A DNA stretch of 64,000 nucleotides from Lachnospiraceae bacterium (GCA_021202465.1 JAJQCZ010000009.1:51501-115500); one strand, 5' to 3'. Shown: positions 7,311 to 18,056, counted from the first letter of the stretch. Translations and numbers: made by a program. The notes: generated by a model not told the origin, from the sequence alone.

Positions 7311-8648
7311 ATGAGTCCTACCGTAATGGCAATTATTATGCTGGTTGTCGTAATTGCGTGTATTCTTTGGAACAAGATTCCGATGAACTTTATCATGTTC
7401 GTCGTACCCTTTGTCTGCAGCCTGCTTCTGGGCTACACTCTGTCGGAGACCAGCAGCTTTATCCTGACGCAGATCAGCACGGTGATGCAGTCTGCCGGTT
7501 ATATGCTGCTGTTCGGTCTGGTTTACTTCACCATGCTGACCGAGACCGGTATGTTTGATATCATCGTGGGCGCTCTGCTCAAGCTCATCGGCAACAAGAT
7601 GAACGTCGTGGTCGTTATGATTATGACCTCGATCATCGGCGCCGTGGGTTATCTGACCGCCAATATGTCCACGACCTACCTGATCTGCTTCCCGATCATG
7701 ATTCCTCTGTTCAAGAAGTTCAAGCTGGATCAGCGCTATGCGTTCATCCTCTGCCAGACCGCCATCAGCGCCATGTGCTTCCTGCCCTGGGGCATCGGCC
7801 TGGTGAACTCCGCCATGATGGCCGGCTGCGATGCGACTGAGCTGGCGGCTGCCTCCATCCCGTGGGGCCTGTGCTTCCTTCCTGCGATCGTTCTGCAGTG
7901 GGTGTACTTCAGCATGTGCCACAGAAAGAAATACGGTACTCTGGGTCTGCCGGAAGGCGTTACGCTTGACAACGCCGGAACCGCAGAGACCAAGAAGGAA
8001 GAGAACCCCAATGCGCGTCCGAAGCTGTTCTGGTTCAACCTGATCGTGTTCGTCTGCGTCATCGTGACTCTGGCCGTGTTCCAGGTGCCTTCCTACCTTG
8101 TTTTCATCGCCGGTTCCATCATCACTTCGATGGTGAACTATCCGAAGAACTTCAGCCAGATCTGGAACAAGGCCGGTACGACCTTCTTCAACGTTCTCGT
8201 GATGCTGATTGCGATCTGCTTCTATCTGGCAGTCTTCAACGCGGCGCCCGAGGATGGCAGCAAGGTGTCCATGGTTAATGCGCTGGCGACGGCCATGACC
8301 GGTATCTTCCCTGAGTTCCTGATGAAGTATATGTTCCTGATCTTCCTGGTACTGGTGGTGCCGATTGTTCATTTTGTCCCTTATCAGGTATACAACGCCA
8401 TGTATCCGCTGTTCATCTCCGTGGGCGCGACCTTCGGCATGGGTTCCATCGCCATCATCGCTCCCTTCGTCTGCAACCTGGGCCTGGCGACCAGCGTAAC
8501 GCCGATGAACTCGGCCACCTACGTCGGCTGTACCCTGTGTGAGATTGATGATGTCAACGCTTATACCAACTGGGGCGGTGTGATTATGTTCTTCACCAAC
8601 CTGGTGGTCATTGCAGTCGCGTTGATTACCGGCGTACTGTCGTTCTGA
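7311..8648 (+). CDS. CitMHS/ArsB-NhaD-type carboxylate permease, copy 1
   Basis: The 445-residue protein has 11-12 hydrophobic segments and the CitMHS-type core: GLVYFTMLTETGMFDIIVGA, then ANMSTTYLICFPIMIPLFKK and FLPWGIGLVNSAMMAG. The C-terminal half repeats the fold (LATSVTPMNSATYVGC). A hydrophilic loop at about residues 205-230 separates the halves. Members of this superfamily exchange carboxylates such as citrate with cations. The start ATG follows TAAGGAGAGAAATACAT. It forms a two-gene unit with the esterase upstream and ends in an intrinsic terminator. The carboxylate carried cannot be told from sequence. Confidence 0.85.
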   Translation: MSPTVMAIIMLVVVIACILWNKIPMNFIMFVVPFVCSLLLGYTLSETSSFILTQISTVMQSAGYMLLFGLVYFTMLTETGMFDIIVGALLKLIGNKMNVVVVMIMTSIIGAVGYLTANMSTTYLICFPIMIPLFKKFKLDQRYAFILCQTAISAMCFLPWGIGLVNSAMMAGCDATELAAASIPWGLCFLPAIVLQWVYFSMCHRKKYGTLGLPEGVTLDNAGTAETKKEENPNARPKLFWFNLIVFVCVIVTLAVFQVPSYLVFIAGSIITSMVNYPKNFSQIWNKAGTTFFNVLVMLIAICFYLAVFNAAPEDGSKVSMVNALATAMTGIFPEFLMKYMFLIFLVLVVPIVHFVPYQVYNAMYPLFISVGATFGMGSIAIIAPFVCNLGLATSVTPMNSATYVGCTLCEIDDVNAYTNWGGVIMFFTNLVVIAVALITGVLSF

Positions 8649-8684
8649 GAAAGCTCTTTCGTCTAACATTTGTATAGCCCCCGA

Positions 8685-8713
8685 AACACCCCGCCTTAGG
8701 ACGGGGTGTTTCT
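8685..8713 (+). terminator. Terminator of esterase/permease cassette 1
   Basis: A perfect 10-bp stem, AAACACCCCG (8685-8694) with CGGGGTGTTT (8702-8711), is followed by CTCG. The T-run is contributed by the stem itself. Confidence 0.75.
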
Positions 8714-8936
8714 CGTGCAAAAAAGTAAAATAATTAAAAAGATGATAAGATTTTATGGACGATTTCTGCATAGGAGCAAAAAAACAATAAAATAACGACA
8801 AAAATATGGTTGGATAATTAGAAGGTTTGATAAATTGCACATGGTTATGACTACAGAAACATGATAAAATAATTTTCGGTAATGTTTTGGCTCGAATTAC
8901 ATTTTCGGGCTCCGCACAAGAAAGGAGAGTGTAGCT

Positions 8937-9896
8937 ATGAAGCATACACCGTTTCCTGGTTATGACAATCATTTTAAATCTCAGCTTCGTGACGTCGAAG
9001 ACACTCCGGAACTGATCGCTGCGCGTCAGGCGCAGGGCAAGGCCCTGATGACCTGGACGGTTCCGGAAGGACTGAAGATGGAGGATCGTGTCATTGATGG
9101 TCCCGATGAGGGACAGAAGCTGAACATCCGCATTTATACGCCTGCAGGGCTGCCCGCGAAGGCTCCGGCTGTTCTGGACATCCACGGCGGCGCCTGGGTC
9201 GGCGGCAATCTGGATATTGATAATGCCCGCTGCATCGCCCTGGCGGTACGCACCGAGGCGGTCGTGGTCAGTGTTGAGTATCGGCTCTGCGGCACCGGTG
9301 AGTTCCATTTCCCGCAGCCTCTGATGGACTGCTACACGGCCTACAAGTGGATCCTGGCGAATGCAGAGGAGATTGGCTGCGACGGCCAGGTGGGTATTCA
9401 TGGCTCCAGCTCCGGCGGCAATCTGGCCGAAGGTCTGGCTCTGTATCTGAGAGATCATAAGGAGCAGACACCGGCTCTGACGGTGGTGAACTGCGGCTGC
9501 TTGTCCAACCAGTTTAACGAATTTTATTCGTTCCAGCAGAACTACAATCTGCGTATGGGACCGGATGAGAAGGCAGCAGGCGCGGAGAATGCCTATCTGG
9601 GCGGCTATAACGGGACGACGCCTTCCTACTATGCGTTCCCTCTCTTCACCCCGGATGTAGGTGGACTCGGAGCGCATATGATCATCACGGCGGAGTATGA
9701 TACCCTGCGCGATGACGGCCTGAAATATGCGATGCGTCTGTTGAAAGCCGGTGTGCCGACAGAGATCCTTTCCGCGCCTCGTGCCTGCCATTGCTTTACC
9801 TGCGTGCCGGATCATCCCTATACAAACCTGACGCATGACTTGATCGCCATGTCGTTCCGCCGGGAGTTCGGCCTGCTGGAGGATCTGAGGGTCTGA
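8937..9896 (+). CDS. Alpha/beta hydrolase (HSL-like esterase), copy 2
   Basis: This 319-residue paralogue differs from copy 1 at a small number of positions (for example RDVEDTPE for RDLEETPE, WTVPEG for WEVPEG, NLAEGLAL for NLAAGLAL). All catalytic elements are kept: HGGAWVGG, GSSSG, AEYDTLRDDG and CHCF. The same spacing to a downstream permease is kept (about 87 bases). The DNA is diverged mainly at third codon positions, so the duplication is not brand new. The start follows AAAGGAGAGTGTAGCT. Confidence 0.88.
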   Translation: MKHTPFPGYDNHFKSQLRDVEDTPELIAARQAQGKALMTWTVPEGLKMEDRVIDGPDEGQKLNIRIYTPAGLPAKAPAVLDIHGGAWVGGNLDIDNARCIALAVRTEAVVVSVEYRLCGTGEFHFPQPLMDCYTAYKWILANAEEIGCDGQVGIHGSSSGGNLAEGLALYLRDHKEQTPALTVVNCGCLSNQFNEFYSFQQNYNLRMGPDEKAAGAENAYLGGYNGTTPSYYAFPLFTPDVGGLGAHMIITAEYDTLRDDGLKYAMRLLKAGVPTEILSAPRACHCFTCVPDHPYTNLTHDLIAMSFRREFGLLEDLRV

Positions 9897-9983
9897 TGCT
9901 GTGCCTGCAGACGGAAAGAACTGTCTGACAGGCCTGAGAAAAGTCTGAAAAGGTAAAACTGTATAATAAGGAGAAAAATACAT

Positions 9984-11327
9984 ATGAGTCCTACCGTAAT
10001 GGCAATTATTATGCTGGTGGTTGTTATCGCCTGCATTATCTGGAACAAGATTCCTCTGAATTTTATCATGTTCGTCGTTCCCTTTGTCTGCTGTCTGCTT
10101 CTCGGTTACAGCCTGACAGATACCAGCAGCTTTATCCTGACGCAGATTAACTCGGTGATGCAGTCTGCTGGTTATATGCTGCTCTTCGGTCTGGTGTACT
10201 TCACGATGCTGACGGAGACGGGAATGTTTGATATCATTATCAATGCACTGGTCAAACTGATCGGAAACCGCCTGAATGTTGTTGTTGTCATGGTTATGAC
10301 CTCTGTTATTGGTGCTGTAGGTTATCTGACTGCCAACATGTCCACGACGTACCTGATCTGCTTCCCGATCATGATTCCCATGTTCAAGAAGTTCAAGCTG
10401 GATCAGCGCTATGCGTTTATCATCTGCCAGACGGCGGTCAGCGCGATGTGCTTCCTGCCCTGGGGAATTGGCATCGTGAACTCCGCCATGATGGCCGGCT
10501 GCTCTGCTACGGAGCTGGCTGCGGCTTCCATGCCCTGGGGTCTGTGCTTTATCCCCGCAATTGTTCTGCAGTGGGTGTATTTTGCCATCTGTCATAAGAG
10601 AAAGATGGGAACTCTGGGCCTGCCGGAGGGGGCAGAGGCGGCAACGGTTGAGACAACCTCGACCGAGACCAAGCAGGAGGAGAAGCCCAATGCGCGCCCC
10701 AAGCTGTTCTGGTTTAATCTGCTCGTGTTCGTGTGTGTTATCGTGGCACTGGCTTATTTCCAGGTGCCGTCTTACCTTGTTTTTATTGCCGCAGCCATTA
10801 TTACTTCGATGGTAAACTATCCGAAGAATTTCGGCCAGATCTGGAACAAGGCCGGTGCGACCTTCTTCAACGTGCTCGTGATGCTGATTGCGATCTGCTT
10901 CTATCTGGCGGTCTTCAACGCGGCGCCTGAGGATGGCAGCCAGGTCTCCATGGTCAGCGCTCTGGCGACGGCCATGACCGGTATCTTCCCTGAGTTCCTG
11001 ATGAAGTACATGTTCGTTATTTTCCTGGTGCTGGTGGTGCCGATCATCCATTTTGTACCCTATCAGGTATATTCGGCTATGTATCCGCTGTTCATCTCTG
11101 TGGCGGCAACCTTCGGTATGGGTTCCATCGCTGTGATCGCTCCCTTCGTCTGCAACCTGGGACTGGCGACCAGCGTAACGCCGATGAACTCGGCCACCTA
11201 TGTTGGCTGCACCCTGTGTGAGATCGAGGATGTTAACAGCTACACGAACTGGGGCGGTGTGATCATGTTCTTCACCAACCTGATTGTAATTGCGACGGCC
11301 CTGATCACCGGCGTGCTGTCGTTCTGA
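9984..11327 (+). CDS. CitMHS/ArsB-NhaD-type carboxylate permease, copy 2
   Basis: The 447-residue protein is a close paralogue of the permease at 7311. The transmembrane cores are almost identical (LTETGMFDIIINALVKLIG, ANMSTTYLICFPIMIP, LATSVTPMNSATYVGC). The differences concentrate in the central hydrophilic loop at about residues 205-232, which is rich in Ala, Thr and Glu here. It is the second gene of cassette 2 and ends in its own terminator. Two near-identical carriers may differ in regulation more than in substrate. Confidence 0.85.
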   Translation: MSPTVMAIIMLVVVIACIIWNKIPLNFIMFVVPFVCCLLLGYSLTDTSSFILTQINSVMQSAGYMLLFGLVYFTMLTETGMFDIIINALVKLIGNRLNVVVVMVMTSVIGAVGYLTANMSTTYLICFPIMIPMFKKFKLDQRYAFIICQTAVSAMCFLPWGIGIVNSAMMAGCSATELAAASMPWGLCFIPAIVLQWVYFAICHKRKMGTLGLPEGAEAATVETTSTETKQEEKPNARPKLFWFNLLVFVCVIVALAYFQVPSYLVFIAAAIITSMVNYPKNFGQIWNKAGATFFNVLVMLIAICFYLAVFNAAPEDGSQVSMVSALATAMTGIFPEFLMKYMFVIFLVLVVPIIHFVPYQVYSAMYPLFISVAATFGMGSIAVIAPFVCNLGLATSVTPMNSATYVGCTLCEIEDVNSYTNWGGVIMFFTNLIVIATALITGVLSF

Positions 11328-11362
11328 CAAAGCTCTTTCGCTTAACATTTGTATAGCCCCCG

Positions 11363-11393
11363 AAATGCCCCGCCTCCGGACGGGGCATTTCTC
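11363..11393 (+). terminator. Terminator of esterase/permease cassette 2
   Basis: A perfect 10-bp stem, AAATGCCCCG (11363-11372) with CGGGGCATTT (11381-11390), occupies the same place as the terminator of cassette 1. The preceding TTTGTATAGCCCCCGAAA is shared by both. Confidence 0.75.
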
Positions 11394-11632
11394 TGCCCGG
11401 ATTGAACTGCGTTGACTGTAGAAGGATAAGAAATATTTTCAAATAATGATAAGATGTTGTAAAGACTGAGGAAAAATCAAACTAAAAGCCATAAAAATTC
11501 GATAAGATATTTGAACAATCTGCGAACATGCCGCATGGTGTGAGGGGAAAAGGTGTGTTATGATATACGATGTCACACAGTATTTTGGCGAAGCCGGACG
11601 CTTTCGCCGTCTAAGACAAGGAGAAGTACGCT

Positions 11633-12592
11633 ATGAAGCAAACACCGTTTCCCGGATATGACAACCATTTCAAATCGCAGCTTCGTGATGTCGAAGATAC
11701 TCCCGAGCTGATCGCAGCGCGTCAGGCACAGGGCAAGGCTCTGATGACCTGGACCGTGCCGGAAGGCCTGAAGATGGAAGACCGTGCCATCGACGGTCCC
11801 GATGAGGGGCAGAAGCTGAACATCCGCATCTACACGCCTGCAGGGCTGCCCGCGAAGGCTCCGGCGATCCTGGATATCCATGGCGGCGCCTGGGTCGGCG
11901 GCAATCTGGATATCGACAATGCCCGCTGCATCGCACTGGCAACCCGTACGCAGGCGATCGTGGTCAGCGTCGAATATCGTCTCTGCGGCACCGGTGAATT
12001 CCACTTCCCGCAGCCGCTGATGGACTGCTATACCGCGTATAAGTGGATCCTGGCGAATGCTGAGGAGATCGGCTGTGACGGTCAGGTGGGCCTCCACGGC
12101 TCCAGCTCCGGCGGCAATCTGTCTGAGGGGCTGGCTCTGTACCTGAGAGATCATAAGGAGCAGGCGCCGGCTCTGACGGTTGTGAACTGCGGCTGCCTGT
12201 CGAACAGCTTCAATGAATTTTACTCCTTCCAGCAGAACTACAATCTGCGTATGGGACCCGATGAGAAGGCAGCGGGTGCTGAGAACGCCTATCTGGGCGG
12301 CTATAACGGAACGAGCCCTTCCTACTATGCTTTCCCTCTTCTGACTCCGGATGTAGGAGGTCTGGGAGCGCATATGATCATCACGGCGGAGTATGATACG
12401 CTGCGTGACGACGGTCTGAAATATGCGATGCGTCTGCTGAAGGCCGGCGTACCGACGGAACTCCTTTCCGCGCCGCGTTCCTGCCATTGCTTCACCTGTG
12501 TGCCGGATCATCCCTACACCAATCTGGTTCATGACATGATTGCCATGTCCTTCCGCCGCGAGTTCGGTCTGCTGGAGGATCTGCGGGTCTGA
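11633..12592 (+). CDS. Alpha/beta hydrolase (HSL-like esterase), copy 3, no partner permease
   Basis: This third 319-residue copy keeps HGGAWVGG, GSSSG, AEYDTLRDDG and the CHCF histidine. It differs from copy 2 at scattered positions (for example NSFNEFYSF, FPLLTPDV, GVPTELLSAPRS). Unlike the first two, it is followed by a terminator and a convergent regulator instead of a permease, so the cassette is incomplete here. The start follows AAGGAGAAGTACGCT. Its upstream region is less like the other two but retains a CATGGT...ATGATA core. Confidence 0.88.
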   Translation: MKQTPFPGYDNHFKSQLRDVEDTPELIAARQAQGKALMTWTVPEGLKMEDRAIDGPDEGQKLNIRIYTPAGLPAKAPAILDIHGGAWVGGNLDIDNARCIALATRTQAIVVSVEYRLCGTGEFHFPQPLMDCYTAYKWILANAEEIGCDGQVGLHGSSSGGNLSEGLALYLRDHKEQAPALTVVNCGCLSNSFNEFYSFQQNYNLRMGPDEKAAGAENAYLGGYNGTSPSYYAFPLLTPDVGGLGAHMIITAEYDTLRDDGLKYAMRLLKAGVPTELLSAPRSCHCFTCVPDHPYTNLVHDMIAMSFRREFGLLEDLRV

Positions 12593-12615
12593 GAATCCCG
12601 GGGGTAAAGAAAAGA

Positions 12616-12681
12616 TCATGAAGTGCGGGACACTTCATGATGGGAGCGTACGGAAAAAGGCGCCGGCTGGCGCCTTTTTCC
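12616..12681. terminator. Double hairpin between esterase 3 and the AraC gene
   Basis: Two hairpins lie between convergent genes. TCATGAAGTG pairs with CACTTCATGA around 12616-12640, and the 13-bp stem 12652-12664 pairs with 12669-12681. The second carries A5 and T5 within its arms and can terminate on both strands. Confidence 0.75.
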
Positions 12682-12703
12682 AGAAGAGTCTCAGGACTCG
12701 GTT

Positions 12704-13610
12704 TCATTCATTTGAGGAATCCTGCCTGTGATGCTTGTGGTAAATAATATCCGGACTGTTCCGGGGCAGATCGCGGCTGTCGAGCCGCTGCCGGTACTCG
12801 GTGGGAGAACAGCCGATTCGCTTTGAGAAGAGACTGGCGAAGTAGAAGGGGTTGTCATACCCTACGAGTTCGGCGATCTCGGCGATTGGCTTGTCGGTTT
12901 TTCCCAGGTACTCGGTCGCCTTGGCCATGCGCGCGTTGATCAGATAGTTGATGGGCGAGCAGTGGAAGGCGTGGGAGAACAGCCGACTCAGGTGAGAGGG
13001 ACTGATGGAGAATTTCTCGCCCAGAGACTGGAGACTGATCTTCTCTTCACAGTGCTCCGTGATATAGTGCAGTACATCGTTCATGGAACTGTCATTCCGC
13101 GTGCGGATGGCCAGAGCCCGGTTTTCCAGGAGCATCTGAACAATCTGCAGCATCGACAGGCAGATGGTCTGCACCCGTTCATCCGCATAGCCGCCGTTGC
13201 TCATGTGGAGCCCCAGCAGAAGATGGCGGGTGTCGGCAAAATAAGAGAAGTAATCTCCGGCCGCTGTGATGGAGGGACCTTTTTCGCGGAAGAAGCTCTG
13301 CAGTGTCCCGGTCACCGGATCGGCGTCGAAACGCATGGTGAAGTATTCCATCCCTTCTCCGGAAAAAAAAGTGGTAGGTGCCCGGCGGGATGACACAGAT
13401 GTCACCGGCGCGGATTGCCGTGTCACGCTCATCAACCGTGAAGGTTCCCTCTCCTTTCATGATGAATCCGACCTCGAATTCATCTTCATGAGAGTGGAGA
13501 GGGTATTTCCAGGCGGGAAGGACGTCGTTATAAAACAGATGTGTGATGATAACAAACGGCGGCATCCGCAGGGGATTATCCTGTTCCGCTACAAAATCTT
13601 TAATCCACAT
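12704..13610 (-). pseudogene. AraC-family regulator, interrupted by a one-base frameshift
   Basis: The gene encodes a cupin-type sensor domain (MWIKDFVAEQDNPLRMPP, HSHEDEFEVGFIMKGEGTF, ICVIPPGTYHFF). A C-terminal double helix-turn-helix follows (ISLQSLGEKFSISPSHLSRL, then PIAEIAELVGYDNPFYFASLFSKR). The two halves are in different frames, joined at T8 on the coding strand (13380-13373). Removing one T restores a 301-residue AraC protein of normal length. The start follows GAGGAAATGAGGGTACT. It is divergent from the flavin reductase at 13781 and convergent with esterase 3, so either may be its target. It may be a true pseudogene, a phase-variable gene or an assembly error. Confidence 0.8.
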
Positions 13611-13659
13611 AGTACCCTCATTTCCTCGTTGCATCGTGTGTTGCAACGGCTTTCTGTCG

Positions 13660-13688
13660 TTCACAATAGCCTTTCATCTCAGTATAAA
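13660..13688 (+). promoter_or_regulatory. Likely promoter of the flavin reductase
   Basis: TTCACA (13660-13665) and TATAAA (13683-13688) are spaced by 17 bases. Upstream, two TTGCA repeats (13639 and 13651) lie between this promoter and the AraC start and could be regulator sites. Confidence 0.55.
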
Positions 13689-13780
13689 GCAAAATGACGA
13701 CAAATACAAGAGACATCAGGGAATAAGCCCTGTAAAAAAACCCTGCATGCTGTCAGGGTAAGACAAGGAGAGAATATTTT

Positions 13781-15727
<1,947 letters not shown>

Positions 15728-15761
15728 GCGGAATGATTTCCTGGATTAAAGGATAAAATAT

Positions 15762-15808
15762 GCCTGCCATACCGGACAGACTGTGCCGGATGGCAGGCTT
15801 TGTATTTT
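15762..15808 (+). terminator. Terminator of the flavin reductase
   Basis: GCCTGCCAT and CCGG pair with CCGG and ATGGCAGGC around a 10-base loop (15762-15798), followed by TTTGTATTTT. Confidence 0.85.
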
Positions 15809-15834
15809 ACCTGCCTGCAGAAATTCCCGGTAAA

Positions 15835-15884
15835 AATCATTTCAAAGTGATTATTTTTCGTATTTTAATCACTTTGAAGTGATT
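15835..15884. promoter_or_regulatory. Paired 18-bp inverted sites, operator-like
   Basis: AATCATTTCAAAGTGATT (15835-15852) and AATCACTTTGAAGTGATT (15867-15884) are separated by 14 bases. Each is nearly palindromic. The reverse complement of the first equals the second except at one base. They lie about 120 bases before the YwaF-like gene. They look like tandem repressor sites or one large hairpin; the binding protein is unknown. Confidence 0.5.
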
Positions 15885-16003
15885 GATGCTTTTGAAGAAA
15901 AGTCACTGTTAAAATACAGGTATCTGTGCTAAAATGCAGACAAAGGTGCGAAACGGCAGGCAAATTTTAAAAAGAAATGCAGGGTTGTCTGTGAAAGGGA
16001 AGT

Positions 16004-16744
16004 ATGGCGCGATTGATGATTCTGGCGGGTATCGGTTTCTGTGTGGTGGCAGCGTGGGTCTTGTCGGGGATGGGGGAAAGACGTTATCGGCGCTTCCTCT
16101 GCTTCCTGGGGATGGTTTTGCTGATCTCTGAGATCTGGAAACAGTGGGTTTTGACAACGCGGGTCTATAATGGCAATTATAATGTGTGGTATTTCCCGTT
16201 TCAGCTCTGCAGTCTTCCCTTGTATCTGTGTCCGGTCTATGGGGCTGTGCCGGAGCGATGGAGGCGGCGCATCGATATTTTTCTGATGGATTTCACACTG
16301 ATGGGCGGCATCGCGGTCTTTATTGACCAGTCGGGGATGCAGTATCCTCTGGCTGCGCTGACGGCGCATTCCTATCTGTGGCATTTTATGCTGATTTTTC
16401 TGGGTTGTTTGTCCGGATTCCGCTTCGTGGCCGCAGGGCATGGAGAGTCGCTCCGCGATGGTCTGCGCCGCTTCACCCGTTCGCTTCCGATCTGGGCGGC
16501 GGGGGTGGTCATTGCCACGGCGCTCAATGTGGCGCTGTGGCCGCTGGGGGAGATCAGTATGTTCTATATCTCGCCGTTTGAGGCCTCCACGCAGATCGTT
16601 TTCCGCGACATTGCGGCCCGCTTTGGCATCGCGGCCGGAAATATTGCCTATCTGGTGGTGATGGTCATCGCTGCGGCGCTTTTCCACTTGGGATGGAGCC
16701 TGGTGCGGGCATGCTTTTGGAAGAGGCCGCGGACGGTCGGGTGA
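16004..16744 (+). CDS. YwaF/TMEM164-like integral membrane protein (TIGR02206-type)
   Basis: The 246-residue protein has about seven hydrophobic segments. The signature is VWYFPFQLCSLPLYLCPVYG near residues 60-80, which matches the conserved H/Q-L-C motif I recall for the TIGR02206 (YwaF) family, distant relatives of TMEM164 acyltransferases. A second conserved stretch is SYLWHFMLIFLGC. No catalytic activity is established for the bacterial members. The start follows AAAGGGAAGT. It lies downstream of the paired inverted sites and upstream of a LysR gene. Family assignment is moderate. Confidence 0.7.
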   Translation: MARLMILAGIGFCVVAAWVLSGMGERRYRRFLCFLGMVLLISEIWKQWVLTTRVYNGNYNVWYFPFQLCSLPLYLCPVYGAVPERWRRRIDIFLMDFTLMGGIAVFIDQSGMQYPLAALTAHSYLWHFMLIFLGCLSGFRFVAAGHGESLRDGLRRFTRSLPIWAAGVVIATALNVALWPLGEISMFYISPFEASTQIVFRDIAARFGIAAGNIAYLVVMVIAAALFHLGWSLVRACFWKRPRTVG

Positions 16745-16805
16745 AAGCGGGCATAGATGATGATCGAGTGGGAGGCGGCTTTTTCGCCTCCTACTCGCCT
16801 GCGTC

Positions 16806-16845
16806 GGCCGCGTATGGCGTAAGCCATAAAACTCATTACGCGGCC
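16806..16845 (+). repeat. Two-tier hairpin element, copy A
   Basis: GGCCGCGTA (16806-16814) pairs with TACGCGGCC (16837-16845). Inside, TGGC-GTAA-GCCA forms a second hairpin with a GNRA-type tetraloop, leaving TAAAACTCAT unpaired on the 3' side. The layout recurs at 20394 and 20483 with different stems. A separate GGAGGCG/CGCCTCC hairpin precedes it near 16770-16790. Confidence 0.65.
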
Positions 16846-16878
16846 GTGCGCATAAAGGATACCGGGAGGGACAGACGG

Positions 16879-17799
16879 ATGGACATTCGGGATTATGAGT
16901 ATATTGTGGCGATCGCCGAGCACGGCAGCATCAGCAGGGCGGCGGAGCAGCTTTTCATCACGCAGTCGGCCCTGAGCAAGTTCCTGCAGAGGATGGAGCA
17001 GAATCTGGGGCTTTCCCTCTTTTGCCGTCAGGGCGGTCAGCTGATGCTGACATCCATCGGACAGCAGTATGTGGAGATCGGACGGCAGATCATTCGTCTG
17101 GACCGGAAGCTGGAAGAGGAGATGGATCTGGAACGGGCGCGCCAGAAGGGGCAGATTCGTCTGGGCTACAGCATGGGACGGAGCAGCTTCATCCTGGAGG
17201 AAATCCTGCCGGCATTTTATCGGAAATATCCGGACGTGCAGGTCTACACGCGCGCGGAGGCCGGACGGGATCAGATGAACGATCTGCAGCACAACGTTCT
17301 CGATCTGGCGCTGTATTCAGATCTGGAACGGCTGTCCGGTCTCGAGTACCGGGCTGTGGACACGGACCGTCTGGTGCTGGCGGTGCCCTGGGATTCGCCG
17401 CTGGCGGAGCAGGCTGTGCCGTCGGATGAATCTCCGTATCCGGTGATTGGACAGGACTGTCTGGAGAATCTGCCGCTGATCACGCTGCGGACCTCGACCA
17501 AGTCGGGGAATCTGGCGCGCAATGTGCTGGAGCAGTATCAGATTCACCCGCGGATGGTCCTGGAGGTCAGCGATGTGCGCAGTCTCCTGGACGCAGTGGA
17601 GAGAGGCTTGGGGGCGGCGCTGTTTCTCTCGGTGCCGCAGGGAAGCCGACGGCTGCATTATCTGAGCATTGCGGGGCTGGAGGTGCCGGAGCAGGTCACC
17701 TATCTGGTTTTCCGCGCGGAGCGGAAGATGCCGCCGCCCATGCGGTATCTGGCAGAGCTGATTCTGGGGAAACCGGTTTACCCTGAAAGCTCTTTCTGA
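16879..17799 (+). CDS. LysR-family transcriptional regulator
   Basis: The 306-residue protein starts with the LysR winged helix-turn-helix (MDIRDYEYIVAIAEHGSISR, then AAEQLFITQSALSKFLQRME). A periplasmic-binding-protein-like effector domain follows, from about residue 90 (GQIRLGYSMGRSSFILEEIL), with RTSTKSGNLARNVLEQYQ. The ATG at 16879 follows GGGAGGGACAGACGG; a longer frame upstream would run through the hairpin element. LysR genes usually regulate a neighbour. The candidates are the MBL hydrolase and SLC13 permease downstream on the same strand. No terminator is obvious after it. Confidence 0.92.
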   Translation: MDIRDYEYIVAIAEHGSISRAAEQLFITQSALSKFLQRMEQNLGLSLFCRQGGQLMLTSIGQQYVEIGRQIIRLDRKLEEEMDLERARQKGQIRLGYSMGRSSFILEEILPAFYRKYPDVQVYTRAEAGRDQMNDLQHNVLDLALYSDLERLSGLEYRAVDTDRLVLAVPWDSPLAEQAVPSDESPYPVIGQDCLENLPLITLRTSTKSGNLARNVLEQYQIHPRMVLEVSDVRSLLDAVERGLGAALFLSVPQGSRRLHYLSIAGLEVPEQVTYLVFRAERKMPPPMRYLAELILGKPVYPESSF

Positions 17800-17937
17800 A
17801 GATTTTACAAAGAAACGGAGCCGAAGGCAAATGCTTGGCTGTGCATGTCCGGCGGGTAGACCGATTGCTCTCGTGTATACATGCGGTGTTTCGCGAGGCA
17901 TATCAGGGCGACAGAAGAAGAAATGATTCTTCCAGTA

Positions 17938-17990
17938 GGAGTCTTGTTATATGAACATGACAAAAAGTCATATTTATATGACAAGACTCC
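17938..17990. promoter_or_regulatory. Large hairpin upstream of the MBL-fold gene
   Basis: GGAGTCTTGT-T-ATAT (17938-17952) pairs with ATAT-G-ACAAGACTCC with one mismatch, and ATGAC/GTCAT pairs inside it. It ends three bases before a possible promoter (TTGCGT 17993-17998, 18 bases, TAATAT 18017-18022). It may be an operator or the LysR terminator; the arms lack a T-run. Confidence 0.5.
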
Positions 17991-18056
17991 GTTTGCGTTA
18001 TTTATAAATGCTATGCTAATATATAGGCAGAAAAACAAAGAGAAGGAGGGATATTC

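Noticed and set aside
7293..11348. A 1351-codon open frame on the minus strand
   Set aside because: It is antisense to the esterase and permease genes, is rich in His/Arg/Gln as expected for an antisense frame of GC-rich genes, and its apparent internal repeats only mirror the duplicated genes.
16815..16836. Fluoride riboswitch at the TATGGCG...GCCATAAA element
   Set aside because: The short match lacks the conserved pseudoknot and downstream helix, and the neighbouring genes are not fluoride-related.
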